Origin: Armillaria gallica
Lineage: Eukaryota > Basidiomycota > Agaricomycetes > Agaricales > Physalacriaceae
Direction: 5' to 3'
Length of the DNA: 64,000 nucleotides
NCBI GenBank assembly: GCA_037576215.1
Contig: JBANDB010000012.1
Span: forward strand, 1 to 64,000
Under the pieces are notes generated by a model, which saw only the letters and a list, made by a program, of their open reading frames with translations, was not told the origin of the DNA and did not search any database. Within the stretch, counting starts at the first letter, position 1; each line of letters begins with the position of its first letter. The position numbers and the translations under genes were made by a program. This document shows positions 47,081 to 60,129 of this stretch, one piece after another.

Positions 47081-49254
47081 TGGTCTCGAGCGCCAGAGTC
47101 TGGGAAATGTTTACTTTTCTCATTCGCCGACGGACGTCGATAGTAGTGCAGGTTTTCGTTTAGAAACGTATCTTCTCATTAGAATCATGCATCGCGGTTA
47201 ACAGGCGAAACTGGCCTTGACGCAGCAAAGTCATTCCCATTTTACTCGGGTCAGCTAGGCAGCCCAAAAGGTATCGAAAAACGAGTCGGTGTGCTCCGGG
47301 GTAAGAAACGTAAAGCAGTTCTGTGCGATGCATGGTTGGCTTTACTCTGTGATGCTTCCGCAAGATACAGCATTCGAAGATTAATGTAGCCTTTGAACAT
47401 GGAGAACCTGGGAACAATATCGGCCGATATGGCCGCACGCGATATTAGGAGCTGTAGCTCCCACAGATATCTGCAGCTCAATCATCTCGCTCTCAGATGA
47501 GATATATTTTACCATCTGGCTTCTTTGACGAACAAGGGGTCGTTGTGGTGGGTGTAGTACCCATACAGTATACTACTCCACCTACATAGTTCATCAATTC
47601 CGCACGAGGTGATGACAGGAATCGCTTCGTGTCTCCGTTTGGAACAAGTATCCCAGGACCATGTAGGTGAAGTGACTAGCTAGCGCACTATTGCTACTTT
47701 ATCATCCGAATTGCATCGCGCCGATCCAGCAGGATCCAAAATACTAGCCGTTCAGCATTGCGTAGCAAGTATCCAGTCAGACTATTCTTCGAAGCGTTTC
47801 TGATTAGGTATCACAGTGGAGTCCAAACGACCCACTTTGTGGTAGCGCGCAGTAGGCATACCTCTTCAACGAAAGATATACGTCATAAGGCAAGACAAGA
47901 TCCATGAAACCGCCAGTAAAGATGTAGGGAAGTATCTATCTTCAAGAAGCGGTGTTCCAACGTGCCAGTGTGTGCATAAATTTATAGCCAGAGACGCGAA
48001 CATCTCTGCAGTGATAACATGAGGCCAGTGGAAAAGGGGGGAAGATTATCATAGGAGCGCTTTACACACTTTCAATCAATACATTCGAATACGTTTCAGG
48101 TCGAACTAGCGTCATGGGAAGCCCCAACTCGAAATGGTGGAGCAAGTTCCGTGAGTTATTTTAGACTCTTCTTGTTCCTTGACGGTAAGCCTTATTCCAG
48201 GCAGTACTTTCGAAACAAGCTTTGGTTGAGTTAGATCGCCGGGTGCTTTTCCCTCGTCCTTCATTGATCGTGAATCTTATTCATTGTCGGGATCGGCGCA
48301 CGGGAAATTCTAAAAGTTAGAGCCGAAGTTCGAGCTTCGATGTCTAATGATCTCCACTATTGCTTCTAGCGTTGTTGTCAAAAATACCCGAAGTTACTAC
48401 CGTGTTACTGTTTTGAGAAAGGGTTTTCTAGGGTTCATGTATTCATTTAAGCCTAAATCAAAGATTTGACTTTTGCGGTATGTGCGATTTCTTCTGTAGC
48501 ACAACGGTCAGATGGAAGAGTTCTTCCCGATGAAGAGCAAGTTGAAGCTGAAACCAGAAAATGATTGATGATTACAGTACTGAACGGCCGAAGTCCGACG
48601 GGTCAGCTAGGGTATAATATGCTCGGAGCTCAACGTGTACGACGATCGATGCTGCTATGATCCAATGAACTGTAGTCACTACGCAAGCACCCACAGCACC
48701 CGCCGACAGGGAAATCAAGGAAAGAGGCCGATTGATTGCCGTTGATCACGTGTCCGTGTGCCTCTATGCTCCGAAGTAAACAATCGAACACAACCGCCCC
48801 TTGTTAGCACTTCCTCCTTTTGCGTTATTTTTTGTCGGTAGCATTCAAGACATATTCATATACGGCTGCGTATTTTTTCCTATCGCGTCTCTGAGACCTG
48901 GGCTAATCGATCTCTTGGCTAGTTTTCCGTCATTCGTGGCATCTGATGAACTTGAAAAACACCTGTCCTATCGGCTTTGTCGATGTCTGACATATCGAAT
49001 GGAGAAAAGTCTCACGACATTGGCTTGTCCTGACATCATAGGAGCTTGCGTGTAATCGGTGGACTCAAGCATAGTTGTACGTGAGAGGTGCCGTGGCAAT
49101 GCCACCAATTGAGGAACGACAGTTCTCTATAGGAAAGCGATGGTTCTTTCGTATCCAGGACTGGAGGTCGTACTGTGTCCATGATGTTCTTTTTTGAGAA
49201 GTTTAAGGTGACCTCTGGATACTGGGCTGCACGCTGTAAGGTCTCCATTCGTAT
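47081..49254. other. No confident gene
   Basis: Small frames only (for example 48801-49055 plus, 84 codons with a hydrophobic start). Some stretches near 48.1 kb faintly echo R2 near 45.9 kb (CAAGTTCCGTGAGTTATTTTAGA versus AGTAAGTTCCGTGCTTATTTTCAGA), too weakly to call a further copy. Confidence 0.45.
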
Positions 49255-50125
49255 TCAATCATATGCGAGTCTCATGCTCTCCGACGCCAGGCCCCAAAGA
49301 TTACACGACCCATGGCCGCCGTGGTGTGACTGAGCGACCTTTCTATCGGGTATACGGATATCGGAGTATGCAATGCGCGTCTTGTGCCGCTCAATTATAG
49401 GGTGCGTCTCCGTTAGCTGGATCAATGAAATCCGACGCTCGTGGTGGTGGGTCTCCCTCTGTTGTATCTTCGTGTATTCATTAGGAACTGTTCCTAGTTT
49501 CAAATTCGCCATAATTGTGATCTCGAGGCGTTCATCAAGGTACGGATTCATGGTAACCACCCTTCCTGCCATAATACGCTAACCACTGTTGGTCTGAAGA
49601 ATCCCAGTTTATCTTGTACGTTACTTGTTCTGAATACTACCTACTTGTCCCTTAGTTCGCATTCAAGGGATCTTTTACGATCGGTCTCAGGATCGGCTGT
49701 GGGGCGTATTGTCAGTGCTTGATCCGCCGGAGAAAGTAGATCGTGCTCTCTTTGATTTCGTCTCTTTACTTTCCGAGATAGCCTGTCAGACTTTTCTGTA
49801 TGTTTCCTCCGCTCTAAGAACTGGGCATCAAAGCCGCTGATGCTTTGGCGTTTGTTTCATTCAGTTCACTCAGTGGATCATGCCGTTCGTGATCGTAATC
49901 TGTTACGACATCGCTCAGGACCACTGACGTGACAATCCTGACACATCGCTCTCGCCGCAGAGACTGAATTAACGTTCTGGATGTACTCTTCTGGATGTCG
50001 TTTCTTGATATGCCGCATAGCCGGCGTGAGTCCATGTGAAGGAGGTGTGTGTACGTTATTCGTTCAATCATTCGCTCGGGAGATGGTAGTTCAAAGACAG
50101 TTTGTCTGAGTAGCACCATTCTCAC
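49255..50125 (-). pseudogene. Possible exons of a decayed minus-strand gene
   Basis: Two minus-strand frames of about 100 codons each look protein-like. One is 50125-49814, containing RITYTHLLHMDSRRL, TSRTLIQSLRRERCVRI and VLSDVVTDYDHER. The other is 49572-49255, containing EITIMANLKLGTVPNEYTK and RHKTRIAYSDIRIPDRK. Between them lies a further open stretch after a CTGACAG acceptor. I could not join them into one uninterrupted spliced frame, and I do not recognise the family. It may be coincidence, or a dead gene. Confidence 0.28.
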
Positions 50126-51066
50126 CTACTTCTGCGCCGTTGTAGATTGATCTATTCGAGTACCTGGTTGTGCTATCAACTGCTTTGCCGCAGGCGTTAT
50201 GATGTGCCTATGCGGCAACTAAACAGACTCCCCAGAGGAGTATGTTACGCTGTGATGAAAAAACGACTTATCCATCTCCTTTAGAGCCCATCAGTGAATG
50301 ATCTCCAACGGAGGAGAAGGAGCGCACCGAAACACTGGATTGTGATCTGGCATTCAAATTGCGAACCGCTTCTAAGCGAGGCAGACAAGGAAGGGCAACG
50401 ATTCACAGGGTGGTACACACGGGCCGTACATCCAGGACTAATTTGCTGTTGAAACACCTTCGAAGGCAAGTGAAATTCTCCGTTCCGTTCCTACTTCCAG
50501 CGGCGCATTATCTCATCCGCAGCTTACAGATCTATCTATTCTAGATGAGAGGTACATACATTTGAACTTGAAGCATTGTCGGGCAAAAGAAGCATAGGCC
50601 GGGGAGGCCACATGGATCGACCTTTTCGGAGCCGTTGACCAATCGCGTACAGTACCGGAGGAGGCCCGGCAGTTTTTCACAGCAAATGTTAGAAATACGG
50701 GCCTTATTGCCGTAGGTCAGAGTGTTGCTTCTTTGGTAGCTTGTTCTGATAAGACGATCTCGAAATCATCAGAGATTGGACAATAACAGGGCACCGGAAC
50801 GTGGAGGGCCACGTATTATCTTGCCTTCTCTGAGGAAGTGGACCGGCACGAGGGCATTATTGCAACGAATGGCAACCAAGGTTCGTGTTGCAACAGTGAT
50901 CGGTGGTACGAAAACTGACAGATTCACTTTGAGATGTCATTGATTGCAAAAATCACTCCTCGGCCGCCTGCGATTACTGCATCGGGACATCGTGTGTAAT
51001 TTCCCAACTATTTAAATGCCATGCAAATCCTCCGAGGTACTCCCTTGAACGACCCTCCTACTATTC
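50126..51066. other. Upstream region of the Zn2Cys6 gene
   Basis: There is no ORF of substance. It presumably contains the promoter and leader of the transcription factor. No binding sites can be named from sequence alone. Confidence 0.55.
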
Positions 51067-54000
51067 ATGCCCGCTGAGCTGACGGATTCCAAGATGAAAC
51101 GACGAACGCGACGAAAGGGTACCGAAGACTTCTACAAGTTTGACAGTGCTCTTGCACGAGAAGTCGAAGACAAACGCAGCAGAGGTTGGTCCTGTACCCA
51201 TTATTGAGTATCATTTGCTGACGTCAGTTTCCAGGAGAGGTTTGTGCCTGCCGTTATCCTATTCTATGTCGTCTGAAGAGCTTTAGGTGAGCTGCGCGGA
51301 ATGTAGGCGACTCAAAATCAAGTGCGACAAGCAGATACCATGCCAGTCCTGTCAGGTGAGGCATTTGTTTGCCGACGCTGCGTGTGCTAACTCCGTTCTG
51401 CAGCGTCGAGGTTGTGCTTCCTTGTGTCCTAACGGTAAGAGACGGACATTTTCCCTTTCTTTCCTGATACTAATTTCTTGAAAAAGGCAGTTTATCGACC
51501 GGCCAAGGGACACGTTTTGTACTAGCGGCAACCGAACACCTTCATCGGAAGGTCGCACGTCTTACTGGGCGTATTCGTCAATTAGAAGATGCTCTATCGA
51601 CGACGCAGGCCCAGTTCTCAGATATTCCCCATCCATTGCTGCATGACGACTTCGCGGAGAGTGAAGGTTCACCCTGCGCCGATGTACCTCTGGATGTCTC
51701 GGAAATGGCTTCCATGACCGAAGTCCCGGATATGCACGGTACTCTTGCCGTGTCAGACCATGGTATCTCCCGATTCTTTGGACTTACCGGTGGCTTGGAG
51801 GTGAGCGATATGTTTCAGCTGTTTCGCGTCATTCATCTAAAGGTCTTCCAGAGTTATTTCATCGCCTCTTCATGTACGTCACCGGAAAGCGAGGCCCATA
51901 GTCCGGACTCTCGGCTTGGTTCTCTTAGCCCAACATCAACGGTATCCCCCGCCAATGATCTTGCTGTTCTTTCCCAAGGGTTTCCTTTTCCTCCGGTGAA
52001 GAATGGTGATGATATTTACGACGTCATCCGGGACCATCTTCCCGTCTGGGACCAGGCGCTTATGTTGACCAACGTGTACTTTGGTCAGTTCTCTTGGATA
52101 TTTCACGGCGTCTCGCGCGATCAGATCGACGAGATGCTGCCTGTTATCTACCGAAAGCCGACTGCATCATCGTCCGACGAGGATTATACTGGTCCTCACG
52201 ACCTCGCCCTTCTCTTCGTCGTACTTGCTATTGGATCACTGGTGGATGGGGACCGCGGCGCTGAACAAGCGGCACGCTTCCATCAAGTTTCCAAGGCGGC
52301 CATCTGTCTGCAGTCTGTCTTGGAGAAGCCGTCAATTGTCACTGTTCAATGCCTTCATCTCATGAGTATATACAACGCCATGAATGGCGGTGATGCGGCC
52401 AATGGCACAACTATGGAGACAACCTGGTCGTTGACTCACCTAGCTGTCCACTTGGCGCACACCGTGAGTCTTCTTTTCGTTTTCCTTCTTTCTTTACTGA
52501 CATTTCCTTTTAGATTGGTCTTCGTACGTGAATTTCATTTCGCACCCCAATACTAGGCTCTAACACCTTTCAGACCGCGACAGCGAACGCTGGGGTCTTT
52601 CGAACAAGATGGTTCAACGTCGTCGTAACCTGTTCGTTGATCTTTACGTGGCAGATGCCTGGCAGGTACGCCGCCCCGAACAAAGTCGTTTCACCAAACT
52701 CAATCATACCTCTTAGAGTCTTCACACCGGTCGCCCGCCCTCCTTCTCGATGGCATATTCGGATTGCCATTTCCCCGAGTACGACTCGAGTCATGGAAGC
52801 CCCAGCGACGTCCAGTGTAAGTTCCTCCGCCGCTTATCTCCGTGTTTTATCCGTGTAATGATGATGTTCCCAGTTTGCATCTTCCAGTTCCGCTTCGCAT
52901 CAGAATGCGTCTCTTTTGTGTTATCGCACACGCTCACTGCAGAGGCGCCTACTTATGCGACCATTCTTGAGCTGGATCGCAAAGTTCGCGATTACCCTCT
53001 TCCTGAGTCTCTGTACCCGCAGGGCGATACACCGACTTCTTGGCAACGATTCATTCTTGATCATATTCGGGAGTCAGGTATTTCCGACTTATTTTTGTAT
53101 TCGCAGAAGCTAATACCTGGCATGCAGTGTTGATGTATGTTCACAGAAGTTACTTTGCGCAGGCCCTGATCGAACAGCCCGACAATCCGCTAAAGAGTAA
53201 CTACGCGACCTCCGTGTTGGTTACAATGCGGTCCTCTGCGACTATTCTTAGATGCGTTCGGGACCAGTTCAGCCAATGGAATAGCGCCTGTGGTAGATAT
53301 TGGACCATGTGGACTTTTGCCTTTTCCGCAGCCGTATGTTTTACAGATATCTAACTCGATGGCTTCTACTCACATCGGATAACAGGTAGTCTTCGGTACC
53401 GTCGTCACAGGGGCTCCTCGGTCTCCACTTGCCGGGTCTGCAATGTCAGAGCTGAACCGCGCATGTGTTCTGTTCTCGAAAGCCGCAGTCCACAGTTCCT
53501 ATGCGAAGAAAGCACTGGTACGAATGATTTAATTTCGTCCCGTCATACTTAATTCTTACATCCCAATAATAGCCGATACTCACCAAACTCAGTGAAAAGG
53601 CTCATCACGCCCTTGCAGCTGCGCAAAATGATTCCACACCTATTTCTTCAGGAGACAGGGAGGGTTCATTGTGGCCTATCAAGGCAGAAGATTCCACTGA
53701 TGAAGATCTTCTGATATTCGCCGGACATACCCGGTTCCTTTCCGCGAAGCGTAAGATAATGACGCGCGACTTGTCTGCCTCTTCGTCCCCAAACGTGTTC
53801 CACTACTACGACGCCGATCGAACCCCTCCTTTTGCCGCGGAGTACCAACATTCCAACGCGTCTCAATCACATTATTCTTATTCATATGACCGGAGCAGGA
53901 CCTCCGGCCCACCGTCGACCGTTTCAAATCCCAACTTTGCGTTCGATTGGGCACAAGAGCATCAGCATCAGAGCCCACATCCAGCGTCGAGTATTCCCCC

Positions 54001-54211
54001 CAGGCGTCTATCACGACCGCTGCTGACTTCAGATCGACCCGAGCATTCGCGGGAGATGTATCTGATGTCGCCGTCGTCTCCGTTAGGCAATATCCCATCA
54101 ACGGATGTTAGCCTGCCTACGTTTGCAGTTCCTTCCGAGCCTTGTCTACAGGAGCGGTGGTATTCGTTCCTCCAGACCTCGGGCGTCATGGAGCATGACA
54201 CGTTCAACTGA
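51067..54211 (+). CDS. Zn2Cys6 fungal-specific transcription factor
   Basis: Twelve exons join in frame to 860 residues: 51067-51184, 51235-51239, 51287-51355, 51404-51434, 51487-52463, 52514-52523, 52574-52665, 52717-52816, 52874-53077, 53128-53333, 53386-53517 and 53573-54211. The zinc cluster is C44-x2-C47-x6-C54-x5-C60-x2-C63-x8-C72, split by introns. Exon 2 is only 5 nt (the Gly-Glu before the first Cys) and exon 6 only 10 nt (IGL, in IGLHRDSERWG). A basic N-terminus (KRRTRRKG) and a short helix RIRQLEDAL follow the pattern of basidiomycete members. The middle-homology region (about 251-500) includes GRPPSFSMAYSDCHFPEY. The tail is Ser/His/Pro-rich. It is nuclear and predicted to bind paired CGG-type sites. 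Targets unknown; no metabolic cluster is adjacent. Confidence 0.94.
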
Positions 54212-57200
54212 CCTCTTTCAATGCGCGAGTATGTATTGTTGTAACTATATTTGGCAGTTTCTCCCTCTCTTATTGTTAGCGACGATGATTTACCCGTCAC
54301 GGACGACGGATTGTTGTATACAAACTGTAGCTTGTATTCGGGTACCTGTTTTGTATTCTTATCGCTTACTTATTGCCCTTGCCTTCGAGGAGGGTACTTA
54401 AATTATCACATTTTGTTTCACCGCACGATACTGGTCTTCGAAGTAAATATGTTTACCATTGAATTCAGACAAGTGACCTAGAACCATATTGCTCGAGAAT
54501 CAGTAACAAGATATTTCCGGGGATGGCGTCGGCGTTGGACATCAGTTCTTGACTGACTTGCAGCTGGGATACTGCTTCCAATAAATTACGCGGTTGTTCG
54601 CCGTGCTTCTTCGTCTTCATCCCTTCCCTGGACTGCCCTATCAATCATCTCTATGGTTGGTACCTTTCATTAGTAGTGGGGGCCACGTCGAATATTCATA
54701 CCCATCTCTGATTAAATATACCTTACTTTCGCAGTTCAACGGTAAGCCCGCCAATCTCGACCCTCAACGTCGAACAATGTCCTTAACGACGATGAGACAC
54801 CTTCAACTAAATACCTCGCAAAGTGAGAACTTTATTTCAGCGCCAGACCCTTTTAATGTTTTACTGTGCGATGCGGTGTATTAGAGCCCTGGTATGCGAT
54901 AGACGGATCTCGATGAAAACAACAGCCTCCACAGAAAGTCTTTTCGAATTACTAACCGATCACAAGATCGCGATCCGGATCGTTCGTACCTGGGCTGCGG
55001 TTTTGAGTTCCGACCTTAAGTGGCCGCCCCACCATCTGCACTTCAACATAACCTGGTGGAACCATCAAGGTCATATTCCATTAGTAGAGTGCCGTAGTCA
55101 GTTGACCGGGTCAGTCAGCAAGTATTCGGAGTTCACTGATAAGCAATGTCTAACTATGATTCTTGATTAGTCGAAGAGTAATTTACTCTCGAGCTGTATA
55201 ATTGCTACCGCAACGTCAAAGTGGTCTACAAAACATTGATGCCCAATTGAATAGAATTCTTAGATACTCACGGATTATTCCAGCGTGAACGCATGGATTG
55301 GTGATCCGAATGCTTGTTTTATCCCGGCAGAATTAAGCTCTGTTATTGTTACGGGATCCGCGCAGACCTACTAGGGTTGCGGCTGCTGGCGGCGGCGCTA
55401 ACAGAAAGCTCTAGGGCGAGCCACACCCCATGCTAGTACTCAAGCGACCGCATTTCGAGACATTGTAGCGCCTTTCAGCAAGATGGTTCCTATCATACAT
55501 GTATTTATCAAGGGCATCTCGCCTTGGTCTCTGATGCTGAAGCACTCCTCCGTTTAGATTTGGCCTTTCCACAGAGATAGGTGCATAGATGCACACTCAC
55601 GGTATTTCGATGTCTGGAAATACGTGTGATGTCAACGAGACGGAGAAATTTCGCTTAATTCAGAGATTTCCCGGGCAGTTGCTCGATGATTCGAAGTTCG
55701 ACGAGGGAGACATTGGCCCAGATAAGCGATGATATCACGGCCCGCATTCCGAAGCACGAGGTACTCGTACGTTGTATGATGCCAAGCATTTCTTTCTGAC
55801 TTCCACTGCTTTTTTCTCTAAAAAACATGTTACAGGCGCTCCTTCTCAATGAATAGCTCTTCGTCTCCATATCATTATCAATAATCCAAATGCCCGTTGG
55901 CTTTATCCAGGGGGGCCGTGAACCTGGATCAATGCGGCCTCATCAAATGGAGCTTTCGCCAGCCCGGGGGGATACCACTCCCAGGTTGTTCGTTGAAGAC
56001 TCCTTCAAACAATATTCATGCCTTAAAACCGGTTGTTATGATACATTCCCACTGAACGAGTTTGTGAAACACCTTTATTTAAGTACTGACGACCGGTCTT
56101 TACCTTGTTCTCAACGGTAATACCTCCGCCATCACTGATATTGAGGACTCGAGCGCCACAGTTGCGTCCTCGGTCATGCATGCTTGAGTGATCACCACGG
56201 CTCATTTCTGTAAATACCAATAAGAATATCAATACAGCCCATGAACCTGGGAACATCTTTTCGGGCGGGCCTTTTGAAGGACATGACGGTAGTCCTGCGC
56301 ATAATACTTAACCTTGCTGAGGCAAACTCTATTCATTCATCCCGGTATTTAGAACGCTTCGACCTCCACTTTGAGAATACTCGTTAAAGGCCAAATTGCT
56401 ACAGTTGAGATACGTACGCTACTGCAGACGTTATACCGCTCTCTTACGTGTTCTGCATCGTCTATCGGCGCTCTATCAGTCGTCCCTCTGCTTCTATTCA
56501 TAGGCTGATGTACCGTTCGCTGCCATTCATTCTGATTCGGGTTGAGCCGCTTCGCCCATCATTACAATGGGAACTTCGTACTATTGGAGGGTCACAGGCA
56601 GTCGAAGTCACAGACATGTACGTACAAGTCTACATCTCCCACTTGTTCCGTGAAAGTATGGTGATAGCCCTGCTGTAGGGCGTTCCTCAAACACCAGTCT
56701 AGAGCCGTCGATCCTGTAATTTACGGAAACCCCGAATTCATCTCCCTCGGTCCTTCCGCTTGCTGCTATTCGCTCTGACCGAGCAACTTATATGTAGGAA
56801 TAGATTTTGATCAACAGCCAGTGTTCTCCTCCGGTGATTTTGTTCCCGTGGACGTGTGTCTATGAGGCCAACAGGCATTTTGTACCCTTGTAACTGGATA
56901 GGTTACTTTGCACGACATCAACCTGAACTTGTGACGCCCTGGATAATTATTCACGTGTATCCCACATTTTGAACCCTGGACCTCGTGAGTGCGACTGACC
57001 GCAGACTTGGAGTTATTTTTGACTCTCGGCAGGATATGACGCATGACTATCAAAAACTCGTATGATTCTATTAAGATCTTGACCTTGGTCTCGCAAGATA
57101 TCACGAAGGAAAAGTAGGATACAAGCGTGTATGAAAAGTGAATGAGATAATCTACCAGTCTAATAATGGATTTCCCCATGAAAAAAAGGACGTTTAAAAT

Positions 57201-57277
57201 GTTGAACGAGCGTTCTAAAACCTTGATTGATCAAATACCCGAAGTAAGAATATGAATGAAAGCTCATGCTACCAATC
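54212..57277. other. Gene-poor 3 kb
   Basis: It contains the 3' side of the transcription factor gene, then scattered frames of up to about 120 codons on both strands (54823-55170 plus; 56811-57179 minus) with no motifs. No repeat shared with R or A/B was noticed. Confidence 0.5.
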
Positions 57278-58021
57278 TCAGCGGCCGTAAACCTGTGGCG
57301 ATAACTATGTTGAGCTCTAGGCCCCACCCTCAGCAGAGAAAGGAAGAAATATGCATACCTGGCTAACTCTGACCCGTTTCCCCTTCGGAGGAACAATAAC
57401 ACATCCTCCTTGAGCGAGCGGGACAATAACCATCTGGCTGGGCTTGGCATGAATAACGCTGTATCCTGAACTCGTCGAGCTATTGGCTGAGCTAGGGGAT
57501 GAGAGGGCGCGCGAGTGCGACGAAGAATGGCTTGACGCCGTGGAACGAACGTTTCGGGACACGTGGCTCGGGATAGGTGCAGGGACGAGGGCGGGCGCCG
57601 CGGCCACGCTGTGTGAGAAAGATCGAGAGATATGCGACGATGAATGATGGATAGGCGGAGCAGGGACAGGAACAATTGAGGGAGCCTTCGCAGAACCCAC
57701 GACGCTTCCCCCAACCTGCGACGCACTATCACTGGGGAGAACCGTACTAGGTGCTATTGAGGAGCTGTGCCGATATGCGGCGCTTGATACATGCGAAGGC
57801 GGCGCGAAGGCATGAGAACGGGAGGAAGAATGATGGGAAGGAGCAGCTGAGGGTGCTGGTGCAACAAAGGTCCCCACTTTCGTCCCCGAAACTACTGTTG
57901 GAGGACCCTTGAAAGAGGTATGAGAGGGCGTATGTGAAGATGAGTGCTGTATTCGATCGGAAACACGGCTTCGGGGTACATGTCGAGTAGCCGTAGAAGG
58001 AGAAGCACCGTGAACTGACAT
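57278..58021 (-). CDS. Ser/His/Ala/Pro-rich low-complexity protein
   Basis: Two exons on the minus strand, 58021-57359 and 57292-57278, are joined across a 66 nt intron and give 225 residues ending SQVYGR. The ATG at 58021 starts MSVHGASPSTATRHVPRSRV; an upstream in-frame ATG at 58150 is possible but its extra residues are unlike the rest. The body is nearly all Ser, His, Ala, Pro and Val with recurrent HHSSS and SHVS units. Only the last 40 residues (YSVIHAKPSQMVIVPLAQGG, then CVIVPPKGKRV) look folded. It has no signal peptide or membrane helix and is probably disordered. Short agaricomycete proteins with this VIVPPxGKRVxV ending are common but uncharacterised. A decayed relative lies at 38540-38935. 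Confidence 0.75.
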
Positions 58022-60129
58022 ACGAAGTCGGAAGAGGTCGATGGTAATGGTACGGTGCAAATACAAGTAGGGTCCGTTAAAGCTGTTCCAAGGACAACAA
58101 AGACTTATCTCCAAAAGGTAAGTCCAAAGTCGTTCCTTTGATTGCCGCATGTGCCGCGACTTGACGCAACTCTGGAGCCGTTGCTAGGGAGCCAGAAACC
58201 GAGGTGTCGTCAAAGTTCACCCATGACTGCAGTAGGAGTATATTGCCTAGAAGCACAAGGGCCAGAGATGGTACGCTGCGACATAAAGACATTTGAGGAA
58301 AGTTGTAGAGTAAAAATGACTCTAGGAGTCCATTTCCGAGTCCGAAGTTTCATCTCGGACGAAATAACGAGGAAATTTCCAGCGGGTACTGTGACGGAAA
58401 GGACTGAGGCGATCTACCTGATTAACCTTTGTCCAACCTACATAATGATTAATTCAAATGCGAAGCGGAATCGCAATTCAAATGTTCGTACCGTCAGTCC
58501 GATGCTCCTCTGCTGAACCGAGATATACCAATGTAGCTGAATGTAGCCTACTGACGCGGTGCTCCCAAGAATCGACGCTTCTAGGCTTCAGCACGAACAT
58601 TGACGATGTGAAACGAGGTTTGAGAATACAAACAGCCTGTTCACATTTACCCAAGCTCGAGCCGCGGCGGTGGAGCTCTGCTGTAAGATGAATGGAGCCA
58701 GGGCGTGATACGGTGGCGCATCGATAGGTAATCAACCTGGCTTAAGTCGACAAGCATCTTTAGCAAACGACAAGTATACGAGAGGACGCAGACGAACTTG
58801 GAGTGTGTAACACCACCATCCGATAAGGTTCATGTTCAACTCGGAGGACGTGAGCGTGACCGGGATCACGAATCCCAAGCCGATTAACATATGATATGTA
58901 CGTAGGTTATCTTGATACTACAAACTCAGATGATGTTGGCTACTGACCAGCGGAAAGTTGCGACAGGTAGGGGTTAGAAGAACATAATATGCACATGTTC
59001 TTCTTCTCCCGTACCGCTATGTTCAATTACATGAAGGGACGTGTTATTCAGCCCGAAGGAATGGCGCTAGTGTGTAGGGCGCAGGTACGTTTAAGGGTAG
59101 GTAATGACTGGAGGACACGAGTCAGATAAGCACCGAGGTAACCAAGGAACTTGCCGCACGTACTAGGGGCGATGGTATAGAATGATGGATAACAACCAGT
59201 TAGCGCAGTATAGACGGGGAGCACAGGACCCACTATATCTCCATTGGCCCTTCAGCAATATTCCTTCTGCGGCAGCTAAGCGACCACTCTGCGCTGCGTT
59301 GGTGGGTTCTTTGACATCAACACTGAGAAAAGAACCCACAAACACCGAGCCAATGGATGGAATGTACACGCTGCCAGGGAAGAATCGTCGTAGTGAAGTT
59401 CGTATCGGACTCTGTTGGTGTAGTGAGTGTCTTCAAGTGTAGGGAGACAAAGTGTCGTATTCCACCGTAGCTTCGTCTGGTGACCGCCAGACTCGCATTG
59501 GCACGTAATTCCCTTACAGCATCATAGATGGTATGCCTATGAGTAGGAGTTCACCGAGACTAGTCCATGCATACACCTAAAACCCGGGGTTGGTCGAAGA
59601 AAAGCTTATCGGTCAGGATCAGGACAGGTCACAAGGTAGAGGGCTCACAATTACAATTAATTTGTTCTTCGAAGCTCCTACCGAGACGCAGAACTTTTCA
59701 ATAACACGGATTTGCCACCGAGGGAGCCTCTTTCAAGCACTGAATTCGACAGAGTGAGAGTCCGAGGCAAAACGATACAAGTCTGTATTTGCATTCCGCT
59801 CCGGCCGTTTTCGGCACCGCGGCAGGACCTCACTGGTTCGAACCACGGTGTGCCCACATTTTTTACATCAGCGTCTTTACGTCTTTAAAGTTCAAGCATT
59901 GATTCTCTACTGACGGAAGACTGCGACTGTCTAAGGATTCCCTTTATTAGTATTGATACATCTCTCCTAAATGGATGGATTTGTTTGGTGTCACGGTATA
60001 GTCCTTGAAAATATTCAAGATACGGAGATGATTGATGGACATCTCGCTACTTTTCGAGATTGGCTCTCGTGTATAAGGAGCTATATTCTTTCTCATCTAC
60101 ACACACGTCAAACTTCGAAGGGAACCCCC
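58022..60129. other. No gene recognised
   Basis: Overlapping frames at 59048-59442 on both strands cannot all be real and show no motif. A short inverted repeat (GTGGGTTCTTT ... AAAGAACCCAC) at about 59301-59339 could form a hairpin. Confidence 0.5.

Noticed and set aside
53666..54101. Minus-strand ORFs opposite the last exon of the transcription factor
   Set aside because: They are antisense shadows of the Ser/His-rich C-terminus, which is in frame with the rest of the gene.
57160..57732. 190-codon minus ORF overlapping the Ser-rich gene
   Set aside because: It is a shifted frame of a Ser/Pro codon-rich gene. Its apparent similarity to the frame at 38701-38931 arises because both are off-frame readings of homologous DNA.
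59301..59339. Inverted repeat GTGGGTTCTTT/AAAGAACCCAC
   Set aside because: It is an isolated short hairpin with no associated element, tRNA-like structure or terminator context, so it was noted only in the gap description.
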